Positions 13,389-27,165 are shown, numbered from the stretch's first letter. The stretch: DNA of 64,000 bases from Anseranas semipalmata (GCA_013399115.1 VXAA01007203.1:1-64000); one strand, 5' to 3'. Program-made: numbers and translations. The notes: a model not told the origin generated them from the letters alone.

Positions 13389-16300
13389 CTCTATCCATCT
13401 TGTCTCCTCTGTGTAAACAAAGGAGAAAAACATGTTCTGAGAGACGGTTCATCTCATATATTGTAGATGCATACTTTTACTATTTTTCTCCCTATAGTTG
13501 GTGAAGACAGACTAAGGTCAGTTTGTTTTGTCCTGAATATGGATTTCTCCACTGTAGACATCTATACCTGAGAAAGTCACCCTTTGTAGTCCCGCATGCT
13601 AAAATAATTGTCTATGTTTCTTCAGATGATTTCTGGAATTTGCTTTATTCACTGTATTGGCTAGATCTCCCATGACTGTAATTGCAGCCTAACCAAGTAG
13701 CTCAGAGACATCCAATCTGTCCCACAGTAGGGTATAGATCTTTTCTTTGTTAAGCAGAAATGATCAGTTTGGCATGAAAAGGCAGAGGTGATGTTACCTA
13801 GAGTGTTTTCTCTAGAAATGATCCAGCTGGAATTTCAAGGTCTTAAAAATGTACAGAAGCAGCATCCTGGAACATAACATACAATCCCTATTTAGTTTTG
13901 TGATTTCTCCCTAAGCAGAGAATATCATGAAAAGCACCTTGTAGTTAGAAAGAGTCCATACAATGAGCTCTTGAGCCCCACCCCACCCAACTCCACCCAA
14001 CCAGCTGTTCATCTCTTTGTGTATCAGAGACTAATAAAACCCTTCTGCTTACAGCTCACTGTCTCATTTCAGTCAATCTGACCAGCTGGGGACAAATGCA
14101 CTTGATATTACGCAACTCCACTATGATCCTACTCATGCTTTAAATAACACTTTTTACTGGAGGATCATCCACCTACCAACTCTCAAATGCTATCAGTTAC
14201 TCTATATTCTTGTTTATTCTCCACAATTTATCTGTTTGATTTATATGCTCATACTGTTCTCTGCAGTCAGCAAGTTCCTGTTATCTCTCAAATTGTTTTC
14301 AAAAATACTTTTTAAATGACACACAGAATAAGCTGAGGATCATCCTCCACTGTAGCGCAACCATTCTGGTTGGAGTTGTTACAGTGGTCACACACATTGC
14401 CATTCACAGGAGGAGGAAGCTGGGAAGCAAGTGTGAGCTGGATAAGCCTACTCACTCTAGGAAAAATATGGAATTTGTGTATTAATGTACACTCTTTTCC
14501 TGATGGTAGGTGAACAATCATGTGGGAACACCCAGCTGGGCCAGCAGGAATGGCAGATCGAAGAGCTGATGTCTGCTGGTTGTTCATTGTCCAGTGAACA
14601 TTGCTAGGCATTTCCCATACTCTTGTAATGCATTAGCAAATTACTATTCGTACCCCACTTTTTGATATCTAGATGTAAATGATGAAATGGAGGTATAGGG
14701 AGGTTTAAAAAAAAAAAAANAGAAGGAAGAATCAGGAATGAAAGTCTGTTGTCCTGACCAACTTTCTGCTGCTGTTTTTTTTCCCCACCAAGCTAACAGA
14801 TTCCTTATCTTTCTTTTTCTGACACTTGCATCAGGTTTTCCAGGTCTGGAGTCCCTGACCATAACTGCTTCTACCTTAGGCATGAGACCTCTTTGAAATG
14901 TAGGGGATGCTATGGCTGCTGCTACCGAGACTAATAAACCTGACGGTCTCATTACTAGATTCTGCTCACAATGATTTCACATTTTCAAGTTATTTTCTCA
15001 AGGCACATGGGTGAGAAACATCATTTAAAAACTTCAACTCACATTTTTGAGCAATCCCATGGTTCCATCAACTACAGTTTACAAAAGAGCCAGATGAGTA
15101 CCCTGAGGCTTGCAATATAAGCAAGCATAAGACCCATCTATACCTCATTGAACATACCTCAAAGCACATTTGGTACCAGAGAAAGAGCATGCTCTGTCAG
15201 GAGACCTGGCTATTGGGAAAAGTTCCAAGAAAATAAAATGACATGAAGAAAGAGGAAAAACTGAAATGCAAGATCTCATCTATGCTTTATGCTAAAAGGT
15301 CATTTTCTGCAGCAGACTCCTGAGAAAACAGGTTCCTCTGCAAGACAGTCAAGCTATTTTACCCTCTCTTTTAACTAATAATCAGCTGTAACTAGTAATC
15401 AGCTAAGCTGCCTTGTCATCTGCTATCATTTGCTCTGCCCACATCCAGCTAGAACCGTTTACTCTATCTTATAGCTTCTTTAAAAGTACAGAAAGGTGAA
15501 ATCAGTCATAAATGATAGGAGAAGAATTTCCAGAAAAGATCTTATAATAAGGGAACAGTGTGGAATGTTAAAATGTTAGTAAAAACTAAATGTGTATTGT
15601 CACACAGGAAAGGATTCATCCATCTGTTTGCAAAGACAGGTACTTACAATTAGGTCAGCCACAAGCATTTAAAAATCATGAGATAAGATTAAAAATGACA
15701 AGATTTTAAAAATGCAATATGAGTTCATTTAATAATCTCCCTGGCTCCCTTGCTTGTAGGATATGCTATTTTCATGCAATTCTCCTCTGCCATGTGGCCG
15801 ATAGCACAAAATGCCTTCATCCGGCATGGAAGACATCGGTGTAGCAAAAGGTCTGTCACCAAAAATCACAGCCCTCACAGTACAAGAGCAAAATCCATCA
15901 CGGTCCTATTACCATGCAGGGTGAGATTATGTCCCAGGCATGGAATATTCTCAAAGCTAAACTATAACTTAGGTGCCATTTTAATGAAAAATGCATAACC
16001 AGTTCATACTTTTCAGAGTTCATTGACCCTTTAGAACACCCAAGAAACCCAAAGAAGATACTCCTGTGTGCATCCAAAACAAGGGAACATTTCCATACAG
16101 GGGTTCAGTGCTTGCCACAGATGTAAGAGCCCTTTTCAAAGTGAGAATCATATTTTAGTTTTTGCGATTCAAAGTCTAATATGTGGAGCTACGATTGCTT
16201 TTCCTGCCTTGCAGTTCAGAGAAATGAAGTTTAATCAAAGATTACACTTACTTTTATTGAAAATTAGTCTGGGCTGTTTCCACTTTTTTCCATCTGTAAT

Positions 16301-18231
16301 TAGTGAGATAAGGGAGATGGGATTTGGCAAGGAGACCATCAAGTCTCAGTCCAATAACTCTACCATCCAGGGTAAGGAGATGCTGTCACCTCTTTGGCTA
16401 ACAAGTGCCTCTCACCGCGAGCCGTTTTAAGCTGGCATTAAGAGCTACTAAGCTGCTTTGAAACCACTAAGAGAGTCTGCAAGGCAAAATGTGCATCCCC
16501 CATCTCAAACCCTGCACTGTTCTGAGAGATCCAGATGGAGAAGATTTCTCCAGAGGAAGGAAAGCAGTCCAGTTTTGTCTTTTCCCCATTCCTTGCATTC
16601 AGGCAACACAACCTAATTTACAAAGTATGACAAAGGACAGCTGGATTTCTAAAGTAAACATTTGCACTGCTGCGTATACTCATGATAGACAAGTGCTGTT
16701 TTCTCACTGACCAAAATTTTCTTATTTCTTCTATGTCTACAGAAGCAAACTCAGGCACCCAAGAATTAAGCAGGGTCATTTGAGTTATTAAATGTGGTCA
16801 GTGGTAAAGTTGGCACCAAAAGCAAAGGGGTCTGATACCCAGACCTGTTTTTTAAGCGCTGTGGTTGTCCATGTCCATCTCACATGGGCTGAGCATCTAT
16901 CTTGCTCTGACAAATCAGGAAAAGATGGTGATAAAACACAGATAACAGTGCCGCCAGTGTTTCCCTGATGAGGACTATCACTGCATGATGATGTAGTTAC
17001 CCACACTATCATCTACATGATAAAAATAATCTTTCTGTCACACACACAACACCAGCACACCTAACATGGGTGGAGGTGGCGGCCAGACAAAATAGTCCCA
17101 TCCGCTGCATGGAGTTAAAGATGTCACCCAGGCCTGAAGAACGTTTGCTGGTGGTCAAGATCTGCTCCTGTTGACATCTGCATGCATCAACAACAAAAAT
17201 GAAGATGGACTAGGCCATGCATATTGCAAAATAATTCCCACCCTGGCAGAGGTGCTCAGCAGTAAAAGTCCTTGTCAGCTTTTTGTATGCAGCCCTTGAA
17301 ATAACTTGCTAGCTCTGCTCAGCTCCTCTGCTGTTGTCACATTTGTAACAGCCATAGCCAGGGCAATCTCCATCCCATGTTTATCCTCTGTTTGCACAAT
17401 ACCTCATTAGCACCTGAGCCGGGAACATTTGGCAGTGTATTAACATAGCACATTTCTTCAGCACACCTCACCCCTGCTCTGCAGGGCATACTTTGTCTGA
17501 GCCTTGTCTGAGCTGGAAAGTTTGCAATATAACCACTAGATTATCTAATTTTAAGACTGTTTGCCGAGCCACCTTTCATCTGAAAAATGTTGGCAGAGCT
17601 CCTAAATACAGCCTTCCTTGAGAAACATCAAATTATTGACTAAGCATAAAAGTTGTTAAACCTTTCAAACTCTGTTTGGTGTTGACTTTATGTTCTCCTG
17701 TGAATCAGTCTTTATGGGCAAATGCACAGACAGCGTAAACTTCTTGTGATATTTCCAAGTAGAAAAACAGAAGCAACTGAGATCATCTTTGAACATTTCA
17801 TAAAGGGAGTGTGTGAAAGTGTAACATCATTTGCTGACTGCAAAAGTAATTAAAGGCACAGAAAAGATCTAACTCTCTATAACACTGATCACAATTATCC
17901 ATTATTCTTCTCTCGGTTTAATGAGTGTTTATACTAAAAGCCTGTTTGAAGTTTTAACTAGAGGGCTATGACTGACATCTAGATAAAGAAATGCAGTGAT
18001 TTAATATTCTTGAAGTTCCCTGTTCCCAGAATGATCCCAAAGTGCTCTGTATTTTTCAGAATTTTGAACAATGACATCCAAAATATCGGGTTTTCCCCTA
18101 TTCTTCTCCCTTTCATTACTCATAAGGAACAATGAAGCCATGATTAGACTTGGCCAGGAAGGCAAATATTTGTATGAGAAGATCAGAGCAAATTCTTTGT
18201 CTCTTGAAAGGATCCATCTCATGAAGCCTTA
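13389..18231. other. Unique noncoding sequence with one old SINE relic
   Basis: No gene seen. The only recognisable element is the MIR-like relic at 14650-14790. Frames of up to 120 codons (for example 16068-16430 plus) lack any domain. Confidence 0.55.
14650..14790 (-). repeat. CORE-SINE/MIR-like relic, minus strand, with internal A-run
   Basis: Read on the plus strand, 14665-14707 resembles the reversed MIR/L2-type 'TACAGATGA-GAAA-TGAGG-ACAGAGAGGTT' region. The stretch 14728-14765 resembles the reversed region near the SINE head that ends in GTCCTGAC. The middle of the element is replaced by an A-run (14707-14719) with an N at 14720. The match is heavily decayed and rests on my memory of the family. 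The call is MIR-like rather than a named subfamily. Confidence 0.58.
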
Positions 18232-18526
18232 CCCTCTCTGATAGAAAAAAATTCTTTACTCCGAGGGTGGTCAAACACTGGAACAGGCTTCTTAAAGAGG
18301 CGGTTGATGCCCCATGCCTGTCAGTGTTCAAGAGGCATTTGGATGATGCCCTCACTAATATGCTTTAACTTTTGGTTAGCCCTGAAGAGGTCAAGCAGTT
18401 GGAGTGGATGATCTTTGCAGGTCCCTTCAGCTGAACTATTCTATTCTATTCTATTCTATTCTATTCTATTCTATTCTATTCTATTCTACTCTGTTCTGTT
18501 CTGTTCTGTTCTGTTCTGTTCTATTC
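18232..18526 (+). mobile_element. CR1 LINE 3' fragment with expanded tail, plus strand
   Basis: Contains CR1 3' sequence: AAAAAATTCTTTACTCCGAG, then CACTGGAACAGGCTTC, then TGATGCCCCATGCCTGTCAG. The latter is typical of a CR1 subfamily whose tail is made of ATTCT units. It lacks coding sequence. The tail has grown into the microsatellite at 18437-18526. Confidence 0.92.
18437..18526. repeat. (ATTCT)n to (GTTCT)n pentanucleotide microsatellite
   Basis: About 90 bp of CTATT pentamers, then a CTACT/CTGTT switch, then several CTGTT pentamers, then one final CTATT. It sits exactly at the CR1 3' tail and grew from it. Confidence 0.96.
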
Positions 18527-19447
18527 AGACATTTATTTCATTACTTTGTGAGGTCTTGGTGTTTAAAGGAGAGATATGAAGGCCTTCAGAGGAAGATTCA
18601 TTTCAGATACCTTAGCCACCAAGTGAATATAAAGAATAAATCACCATCTGGAAGTACCTTTTTCTCTCTAACAGCTACAGAATGAGCATAGACACTTATT
18701 AAGAATGAGTCACCTGATTTATTAATGATAAGTTAATTAAAGAGGACCCAGCTCTTGGAGTTCAGAACCGTATCTTCTTACCCATACAACTGTATCTCCA
18801 GGTCAGGTATTTTCCCTTCATTTACCCATCCTCGCTCCAGTCTTGTGAGTTTGACTGAAGCTGATCTACAAAGGCACCTCATCTGATTTAAAGGCATAAA
18901 GAAAATAAAAATTTGTTCCTTCTCCTGAGAGTCTTTTTTTTCACCGATAATTAGTCATCTCTACACGTACTAAAAATATTTGCCTTGTTTGGGGACTTTT
19001 CTAACCTTGCTTCCAACCATTGGCTCTTATTACACTTCTCTCTGATGGATTAAAGAGCTCTTAGCAAACATTTTTTTTTTTTCTCCTTGTGAAAGGGTTT
19101 ATTTGCCTAATCAAATTACTCTAACTTATTTTGTTTGGATAAACAGATGGAATGTACTCTGCATCAACACAGAAATAAACAGGAACGGTAACCTCAAAAC
19201 AAGGCAGATTCTTCCCAGATTTGATGAAGTTCAGCTGCAGATGACAGGAACTTTTCCACTTGTTTTTTGTGCTCCAAGTGCTCTGTAAATAAATATATGT
19301 GCTTATCAAAGGGTCCAGGTAATGCTGGGATGAGTTTCTACCAGCTATTTTTAGAGGAGTTTGCAGTCCCTGAAGACATATTGTAATTGGGAATAAGGAA
19401 AAATATTCTAAGAAAACTCTTTTCCAATGTGATGTCAGCTTTTGAGC

Positions 19448-19543
19448 TTTTTTTTTTTTTTCCCCTTGGTGGTGGTCTGTCTTTCTTTCTTTCTCTCTTT
19501 CTTTCTCTCTTTCTTTCTCTCTTTCTTTCTTTCTTTCTTTCTT
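19448..19543. repeat. T-run followed by (CTTT)n/(CTCTTT)n microsatellite
   Basis: A T-run at 19448-19461 is followed after about 18 bp by a pure pyrimidine CTTT array with CTCTTT interruptions at 19480-19543. The translated frames across it (poly Ser/Phe/Leu or Arg/Lys/Glu) are artefacts. Confidence 0.95.
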
Positions 19544-19729
19544 GGCTATATTGCATTGTAGGTGATAAATTCCAGCTAAGGAATCAAGCTACTCTTGTTA
19601 ACAGAGAGGAAGCAGCCTCTTGAACCACAAATCTCCTCTGGCAGGGCAGCATGGTGTAAAATACACCCTGTAAAGTCACTCTTTAGTTGCTGGACACCTG
19701 CAGCAAGCTTAGGTCATGACTTTTCTGAG

Positions 19730-19775
19730 AAAAAAAAAAAAAAAAAAAAATGTTGCTCTTTTTTTTTTTTTTTTT
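19730..19775. repeat. A21 and T17 homopolymers in inverted order
   Basis: A run of 21 A (19730-19750) is separated by only 8 bases (TGTTGCTC) from a run of 17 T (19759-19775). This makes a perfect potential hairpin. Confidence 0.95.
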
Positions 19776-20950
19776 AAACTGAAAATATACTATGTACATT
19801 AAAGTATCCCCTGGCAAAAACTTGTTGCCTTAACAGTGAAGGAAAAAAAAAATCCCTAGGAAGCACTCATCAAGTTTCCTTTATTCTTAAGTATTGCATG
19901 ATATTTCCCTTACTTTGGACTTCATCAAACAAGGGTAGAAGTTGGTCATAAGCTCCTAAAAAGATTTGCCAGGGTGTGTTTCAGGCTTTGAAATCCATCT
20001 TCATATCTTGAGAAAAATCATTCAAACCTGATGTTGCAGCCCTGAAGCCAGTTTGTCCCAAGCTAGCAGGTACCTATGGACCTGTAGATGAATCCCCAGG
20101 CAGAAAGGCTCAGGAAGGGTTAGGCAGAGACTGCTGACACCTGAAACACAGCCCCATGCATCTTTCTGTTCTCTGCCTGGCTCCTCGGCATGCAGGTATG
20201 TGAAAGAAGAGCCATAGGGGCCATAATCAGTGTTTTAAGTCTGCCTCTAGTTATCTGGATACATTTTGGGAAGATGGAGGTCTCAGATATATATTCTGAA
20301 GATTATAAGGGAACCGTCATATAATAGGATAGTCTAAATATTTCAGCTATAATAACCTTCACCTTTCCCTTCTCTCCCTCCAGTAACTACCTTATTATTA
20401 CATTTCATTGTGTTCCTCAGGGGGCTTAGTCTGCTTGTTACAGCTGGATAATTCTTTTATCACTCCAAGGCTGTCTATTAGATCTCTCCCTCTCTAAATC
20501 TTTCTTCTTAATTATTCTCACACACTTTCTCTTTTTTATTACTAGATTTGAGCTGGAGGTTCACTCAGCAGGCCCTAGCAATTCCCAGCAAAGCCCACTC
20601 GCCATCAATCATTCGCCTTCAGTTAGCTTTGAATTGGAAAACTCTTTTCTATTCCCATGTCATGGGCTACTCCAGGGGGTTTGTGTCTAGGAAAATTGTG
20701 CTAGAGCGAATCAGTGCTAACTCAGTAGAACATGCTGGGGAGACCAGTCTGTAACATGGCAGGGGTCCCCAGGGACTGGCTTTGCTTTCTGAAGATTTCT
20801 GCTTCTGAAATAGAAAATATCATTGTTAAAAGCTTATTTTGTATGTATGGAAGGGGAAGGAGGGTAGACAGATGAAAGACAGCATTAAAAAAAAACCAAA
20901 CAATTCAATGTTTGAGACATGGACCCTTTGGGTAGCCATTGTGTGTTACT

Positions 20951-20982
20951 TGGATGGATGGATGGATGGATGGATGGATGGA
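20951..20982. repeat. (TGGA)n microsatellite
   Basis: Eight near-perfect TGGA units. Confidence 0.95.
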
Positions 20983-23900
20983 GCGAGCTACTGTTTTTTC
21001 CTCAAATCTGAGATGTGCATAGAAATATTGTCCCTATTCCAGCCTCTGCTATTTCTTGTGTCTGATCTGTGGGCCATGAAAGTGAATGGGAACATGCCAA
21101 ACAGAAAGCACTGTCCCCTCCCATGAAGTGTAGAGAAAGGCAGATCCAGAGCAACCCTATTTCTGACTTGCATGCAAAGTACCTGGCTAGAGAAACAGGT
21201 GTGCTGAGCCTTCTCAAGGAGTTTAAGGTGGCTCCATTCACTGAGGAGTCCAGGACTGGTGACCCTGGGCTGCACGCCGAGATCCCTGCAAGTGCTCCCT
21301 GCTTTTGAATATTCTTTCTCCTTGTGCTACCTTCCAGCAACGACCTGGCCTGTCACGATAAAATCTGAGCTCAGTCAGGCTGTAATTACTGCTACGTTGC
21401 ACATGGTTTCTCTTCCTCTGATTCTTTCATGACTGCATTCAGACACTGCATTAGTTATTATCTAACTGCTATGTCAAAGCAACAGGCTCAAGAAGATGAG
21501 CACAGGGTCCCACAGTAGCTAGTGTTGCTTACACATACAAGTTCTTCCCAGAGTTTGCAGTCTCATTCTATGCAAAATGCAAGATAAAAAAATGAACAAT
21601 TTCCAGAAGGTAAAGAGAAGGTGGAGAATATAGCAGCAACAGCAACATGAGGTCAGCAGGTTCCAAGTGCAGAGCCAGCAGAAGTAGAAACACTCACTTA
21701 TTTTCCTCCTTGTAACCCTCTTCAAGGTCTTCTTGTAGGCATGCTTTCTCTGTGCCCCCTCCAGCCATGCAGACATTTAGCTTTGCTGCAATAAGCAGAT
21801 ATGAGTTGAAATGGTCTGGCAATGAGCATGGATTAGGGTTTCCAGCTGTAACCAGGTGTTTCCATGGTGCTATCCAGGATTTCAAACTTTGCATGTGGAG
21901 CTGGAGTACCTTCAGCTGGTATGGTGGGCAACCTTGGAGTATGCAGACAGCAAGCTATTTGTCTACAAATTTCCCAGGTGGATGAGATGACATCCAGCTG
22001 GGGTGTCTGTAGCCCTGTGATGGTGCCTGGCATCATAAAAATTGTAGTGAGTCACTAGTCCACATCTGCAATATTAGGTGAAGGGCATTCAGCTCCTGTC
22101 TATGAATTCTGTCCTCTCACAATCACAAGACCGTATCTTGGAGCTTCACATATAAAAACAATAAACAAATATTTTAAAGCCAAACTATTTTTCTTTTCTC
22201 AAAACACAACATTTGTTCTGTCTTAATTCACTTCCTCCCCCCCCCGAAATCTCTAGATTTCACACACCTCCTGCCATGACACCTCCATAGCTCCTTTTCC
22301 TTCTGTCCCTCCATGCAATTATTGTCTTGGTGACAATGGCAGACCACCTTCACATTCTTCATCTCCAGTGTCAAGCATCTTATGGTTTGGTTCATTGAGC
22401 ATTGCACACCTATATGTGCCATGTGGGGTGTCATGCCTGTGTTTGGGGCTTAGCACATCCTCACAACCCAGAAAGAGAGGGATCATTTCCACAGGTGCAG
22501 GTTGCATGCAGAAAGCAGTTGGACACCAGGTCAGCCACACAAGCAACATCTGCAGCTTGTCATCACTGTCCCACACTTGAGACAAATACAGTCCCAACTG
22601 CAGGAAAGAAGCATCAGACAAATTAATTGACTCAGAATCTTCCATTGAAGACTTCAGACCAACAGGATCAATACCAGAGCTGGAAGTTTTTGAAATAATG
22701 ATGGCGAAGGGCTGCAAATTAGCTCTATTGTTGTGGGATGCAGAACAGGGGAACAATTTTCTTACCCGCTTCTTGCCTTGGCTGCTCTTTCAAACTCCTT
22801 TGTTATTTAATCTGTGTTTCTCACTTTTGCAGGCTGTATTTTTTGTTTCTGTGTTTCAGCTACCCTGTAAGAAGCTGGGATACACAAGAGTGGCAAAAAC
22901 AGACCTGTCAATCAGTGCAATCATCTGGAAGGCCTGAAAAAACATGCTATTCACAAAGACAGAAGACTGCAAATTTCTCTTTAAGCAATGGTCATTAAGT
23001 GATCTGTGTGGGTGCTAGGACATGGGGAACCTCAAGAGGGAAAGTTTTAAAACAAAGTGATTTTGATGATGAAATATTTGAAGTGCGACATGTTTGTTTG
23101 CGTTTGTGTGCATGCATGAGGGACATGTGCTTTCGCAAATGCTCATTTTCCAGTTAGCAGTAAGAAAGTCTGGAAGGCTGCTTTGATGCCAGTCCTGTAG
23201 GCTGGTGGTTTCCGACAGAGTAATGTTCATTTGGCCAAAACTCTTTTCCCTGTAATTGCAGTTTAGAAACACAAATGGTTGCTCTGGAGGAGGATGCCAC
23301 CCCCCCTCCCCTTACTCACTGTTTGCTCAAATCAATTGTGCTCATTCATTCGAGATATGGATTTTGCTTCAGCCCTCCGCTCCAAGCCCGCCAGGAGGGT
23401 GGGTAAATCATTACAGTTGATGGTGTCCTGCTGCATTCCCTTAAAGCTGATCCTGAGAAGGTGCAGTTGCTCTGCCCCATCCTGGGGAGGCAGTTGTGCT
23501 TTTATATTCAGCCTTGCTTGGAAAGCAATCATCCGGTTATGTCCTATGAGGGGCAGCCATGTTCATCTTATCAATAAGAGATGCATTCTGCACCCCCCTT
23601 TTTGCCAATACCTCTCCAACTAGCTGCATATCAATCCACAAAGATCTACAGCCTCCACATGACCCTGCAACTCTTGTCCTAGTACTAGAAGAAGGCATTT
23701 TTCTCTCCCCCACATCAAAACAGGAGATTTAAACTTTTTTTCAGGTTTCAAAGCCACCTCTTTAAGTGCTCTGACAATCACATTTTAAAACAAAGGTAAA
23801 AAGCAATAGCATTACAGCTGTGTTTAAAGAGAGGCCAAGTTTTTGAAAGTAGGGGTTTGGGACACTTAAAGCTCAATGGGGGAATTATCCCCTGAGCTGT

Positions 23901-24742
23901 GCTACCATATCAACTCATGGTTTCTGCTCATAGTAGAACCCAAAATGTTCCTAAAGGGCTACAGCTCTTTGACACACCGTGTCCTTTGAAACTTGGCATC
24001 ATCTCCATGACTTACTTTCCTGAGGTTTTCATCTGAGTTTGCATGTTTTCCTGGTAAGCTATTTGATCAGATCTATCAGGATGACTCACAGCTGCTGGCA
24101 GGTATGTTATTTTTTTTTAACTACTGCTTTCCAAATGCCAATCTTTTACATCAAAGACCCAAAAAAACATATTCGGGCAGGTAAATAGGCAGCTGACTGT
24201 CACCATCATACAATTTAAACACAGATACATTACTTTTTAATGGCAGTCTGGATTGTATTTCCCCAAACTCTATTTTTCCTTGCAAGTTTCTGCTAGTATA
24301 TCTACATGCTACCAATTCTTGATTGCAGGGATTTCTGAGAGCCACAGGAAAAGGTTTCACACGGAAAGCTCAAATGCACTTGCCAGGCCTGCTGGGTTCA
24401 CTAAGCAACTGATCTACAAATTTGAAAGTTATTGTGTTTGATGGAGTATATCATCAGTGGCTTGGAGACGATGGGTGAGGGTCAATTATGCTGTTTCCTC
24501 CATTGTGATGATGAGAGGTCATCAGGAGGCAGAGTCAGAAGAAACAAATGCAGGTGGTTCTTCATTTGAAGAGTAGTTAAGCTGTCCTAGGATATGACGG
24601 ATGCTAAAAGCTTAGGTGAGTTCATGGAATAAATGGATAGTTCCTGAAAGAGAAATCCATCAAAGGTTACTGAGACACAGAAACTATCTCTGGCTTAGGA
24701 AGTCTCAGAGATAAAAATGGCTGAATGCTAAGAGACTAGAGG

Positions 24743-24759
24743 GAAAAAAAAAAAAAAAA
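24743..24759. repeat. Poly-A tract
   Basis: Uninterrupted A-run preceded by GAGGG. No recognisable retroposed gene lies upstream. Confidence 0.9.
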
Positions 24760-26487
24760 GACTTCTGTGCTCATGTTCCATTTATGTTCTTCCCATGCTT
24801 TTGGTCACTCAGAGAAAGGAGAGCTAGATGGCTCTGTATCTGACAAAGTATGGCTGATTTATGTTTTTTACGAGTGAGAGAGATAACTAAATTTACACAC
24901 AAATTATGTGACAGAGGAGAATGGGAATGAAGAAGAAGAGAAAGAAAACTGAAGAATGTGAGCGGAGAAAGCATTAATCCAAACACAAAGCTCAGGGACC
25001 CATCTGTACCAGGGTCGAGTAGGTCAGAGACTTTCCTAGATGGTTGTCATGGCCTAAATGTTTCATCTTGACTATTGAACTGGTTCCACGTCACCAGCCA
25101 TGCCAGCGTACCACCTGTACCTGAACATGAGATGCTGAGAGCCTGAATGACAGCCCATCATTCCCTTTGTCCCTGCCTCCTGATGTGCCTCTTTCTTGGA
25201 TGCTGGGTCTGCTATTAGCAGGCCTGGAGGAAACAGTCAAATCTTGGAGGTCCTCTTTCAGTGTGTCTCTGTGCTAGCAGGAGCTACATGGTCAACAGAC
25301 AGGATAACCAGAGAGCCACACACTACCCGAACACCTACCACTTGAAAGACAGCGATGTAGGTGTTGAAATATTGACCTGTCAGTCAGAAGACCAACCTTT
25401 TATTACTATGCCCGAGCTTAATGTTCTCTCTAACTGTCTAAAAGCCCTTTTTATTCCTCCACATCTCCTACATGCTTTATCTTCTCCATGACTTCTCTCT
25501 GAATTTTGAGCCCTTCATGACAAACTTCTGACTGTGTCAGTGCACCCCTGGCAATGGGAAGGGCCATCTCCAGTTCAGCCTGGTTAGGTCCTATTTAGAG
25601 CAGTTACAGTTCAGCCTGTTACAGGAAAAGAAAGATGAAGTCTGCTGACTGCTAGTAATGGTCCTGCAGAGTACCAATATTTGTTATGTCCTCTGCCATG
25701 AGGAGTGCTCAGGTGTTCAGCAGACAAGGTGCCCCAGGAGTCACATGCAGTAGACACCTTGTCTCTCAAACGCATGAAGGTGAACAGCTCAGCGAAGCTG
25801 TTCCTGATGCTCCATATCCTCCCATGCTGCAGACACCTGCCATGAACCTGGAATGGAAATCTTCCATTGGCCAACGCATCTGTTATCGTTTCCCAAGAAA
25901 AGGAAGCAGTAACTGAAAAATAACAAAATGATGAAAATGTGGATTCTCATTTTCTTACTCATACCCATCCAAGATGGACCATCTCATTGTCAGGGAGTCT
26001 GTAACACGTGCACCTGACCTGGAGGTCTGGAGCACTTCTGTCCATAGTGGCACTGGCCTCTGCACCAGGGTTAATACTTGAGAACCACACTGCTACTGGT
26101 GCTGGGACAGATGACAGGGGGCTCCAGGCAATGAGCTCTGCTGCAGGAGGGGAAACTATTGGCTGAGTTGTAGGGAAGACCAGTGCTAGCTTCAGATTGA
26201 GGTCTGTGTTTCAGTTCCCTTACAAGTGAGGAGATCTCTCATACCCCAAAGGATCTGTTTCCCCATTACCTCCCTTTCTTATCCCTTTGCTGTTGCTGGT
26301 TTTCAAGCCATGACCCTCATTGGGCTGCTTGAAATGTTGATGTTGCAGCTCCATATGGGTCCTCAGAAGCAGAAAGGAGCTGTAGATGGGACTCCTCCAT
26401 CTGCCAGAGAGTTGTGCTATGGGCCATGCAAAAAGCAGTGGTGAAACTCAGGCTTGGAAAGATTTGCTCCACCAATACGATGTCTTG

Positions 26488-26560
26488 TGCACCAGGTTAG
26501 TGGCCAGGACACCTGGATTTTCTTCCCAGCATTAGCATTGCACATGGTATCGAGTAGGCT
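26488..26560 (+). repeat. Possible MIR-like SINE head fragment
   Basis: The segment around GGCCAGGACACCTGGATTTT and CTTCCCAGCATTAGCATTGC resembles the plus-strand start of sauropsid MIR-like SINEs ('GGACTCCTGGGTTCTATTCCCAGC'). It is short and heavily diverged, so the call is tentative. Confidence 0.38.
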
Positions 26561-26810
26561 CCAAGAGCCATGTCTCCAGAAATGGACTGGGACAATGCTA
26601 CACCACATTAGTTCTTAGGTGAAGAGGTATTAATTACCTGGAAGTCAGCTGCTAACCTTGTGGTTTTTTTTTTTTCCCCTCCCACTCCTTGTGTTGGAAA
26701 GAGTCCAGTTAGAGTCCCATAAGGAAAACAAACAGAACCTACTTGTCTTTGTCTTGGTCAGCTCTAGTACAAAATCAGATTAATCTTATTTTCCCACTTC
26801 TGCAGAGAAA

Positions 26811-26832
26811 AAACAACAACAACAACAACAAC
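26811..26832. repeat. (AAC)n microsatellite
   Basis: Seven AAC units following an A-run. Confidence 0.93.
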
Positions 26833-27165
26833 CTTTCTATTCATGTTGAAGCACTGCTTCTGTGTGCTGTTATTTGCTATTATATTTCAGGGACTATCAG
26901 CTACCTGGTCACATGTTATTCTTGTTATGCCATAAGAACAGCACCAACAGGAGTCCTGCAGGAGAAAATAGGAATACCAGAGCTGGACTGGGACTCTTGG
27001 TGCTAGAAGAAGTGTTAAGAGGGGGTCCTACCAGAAATCCTCGCTAGGGGAGAAATCCCTCAGCATCCTTTTGCCTTCTGTTTTCTCCTGCATTAAGGAT
27101 TATTCTCAAAAGCTGAACCACATCTGGTTTTTTTCTTCTTCTTATTTTGTCTTACCCAGTTACAC

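Noticed and set aside
17510..17565. AACCACTAGATTATC, like part of a MIR-type SINE
   Set aside because: Only one short block fits, and the surrounding sequence does not follow the element order.
22319..22756. 145-codon minus-strand frame
   Set aside because: Overlaps plus-strand frames of similar length, no domain seen, no context.
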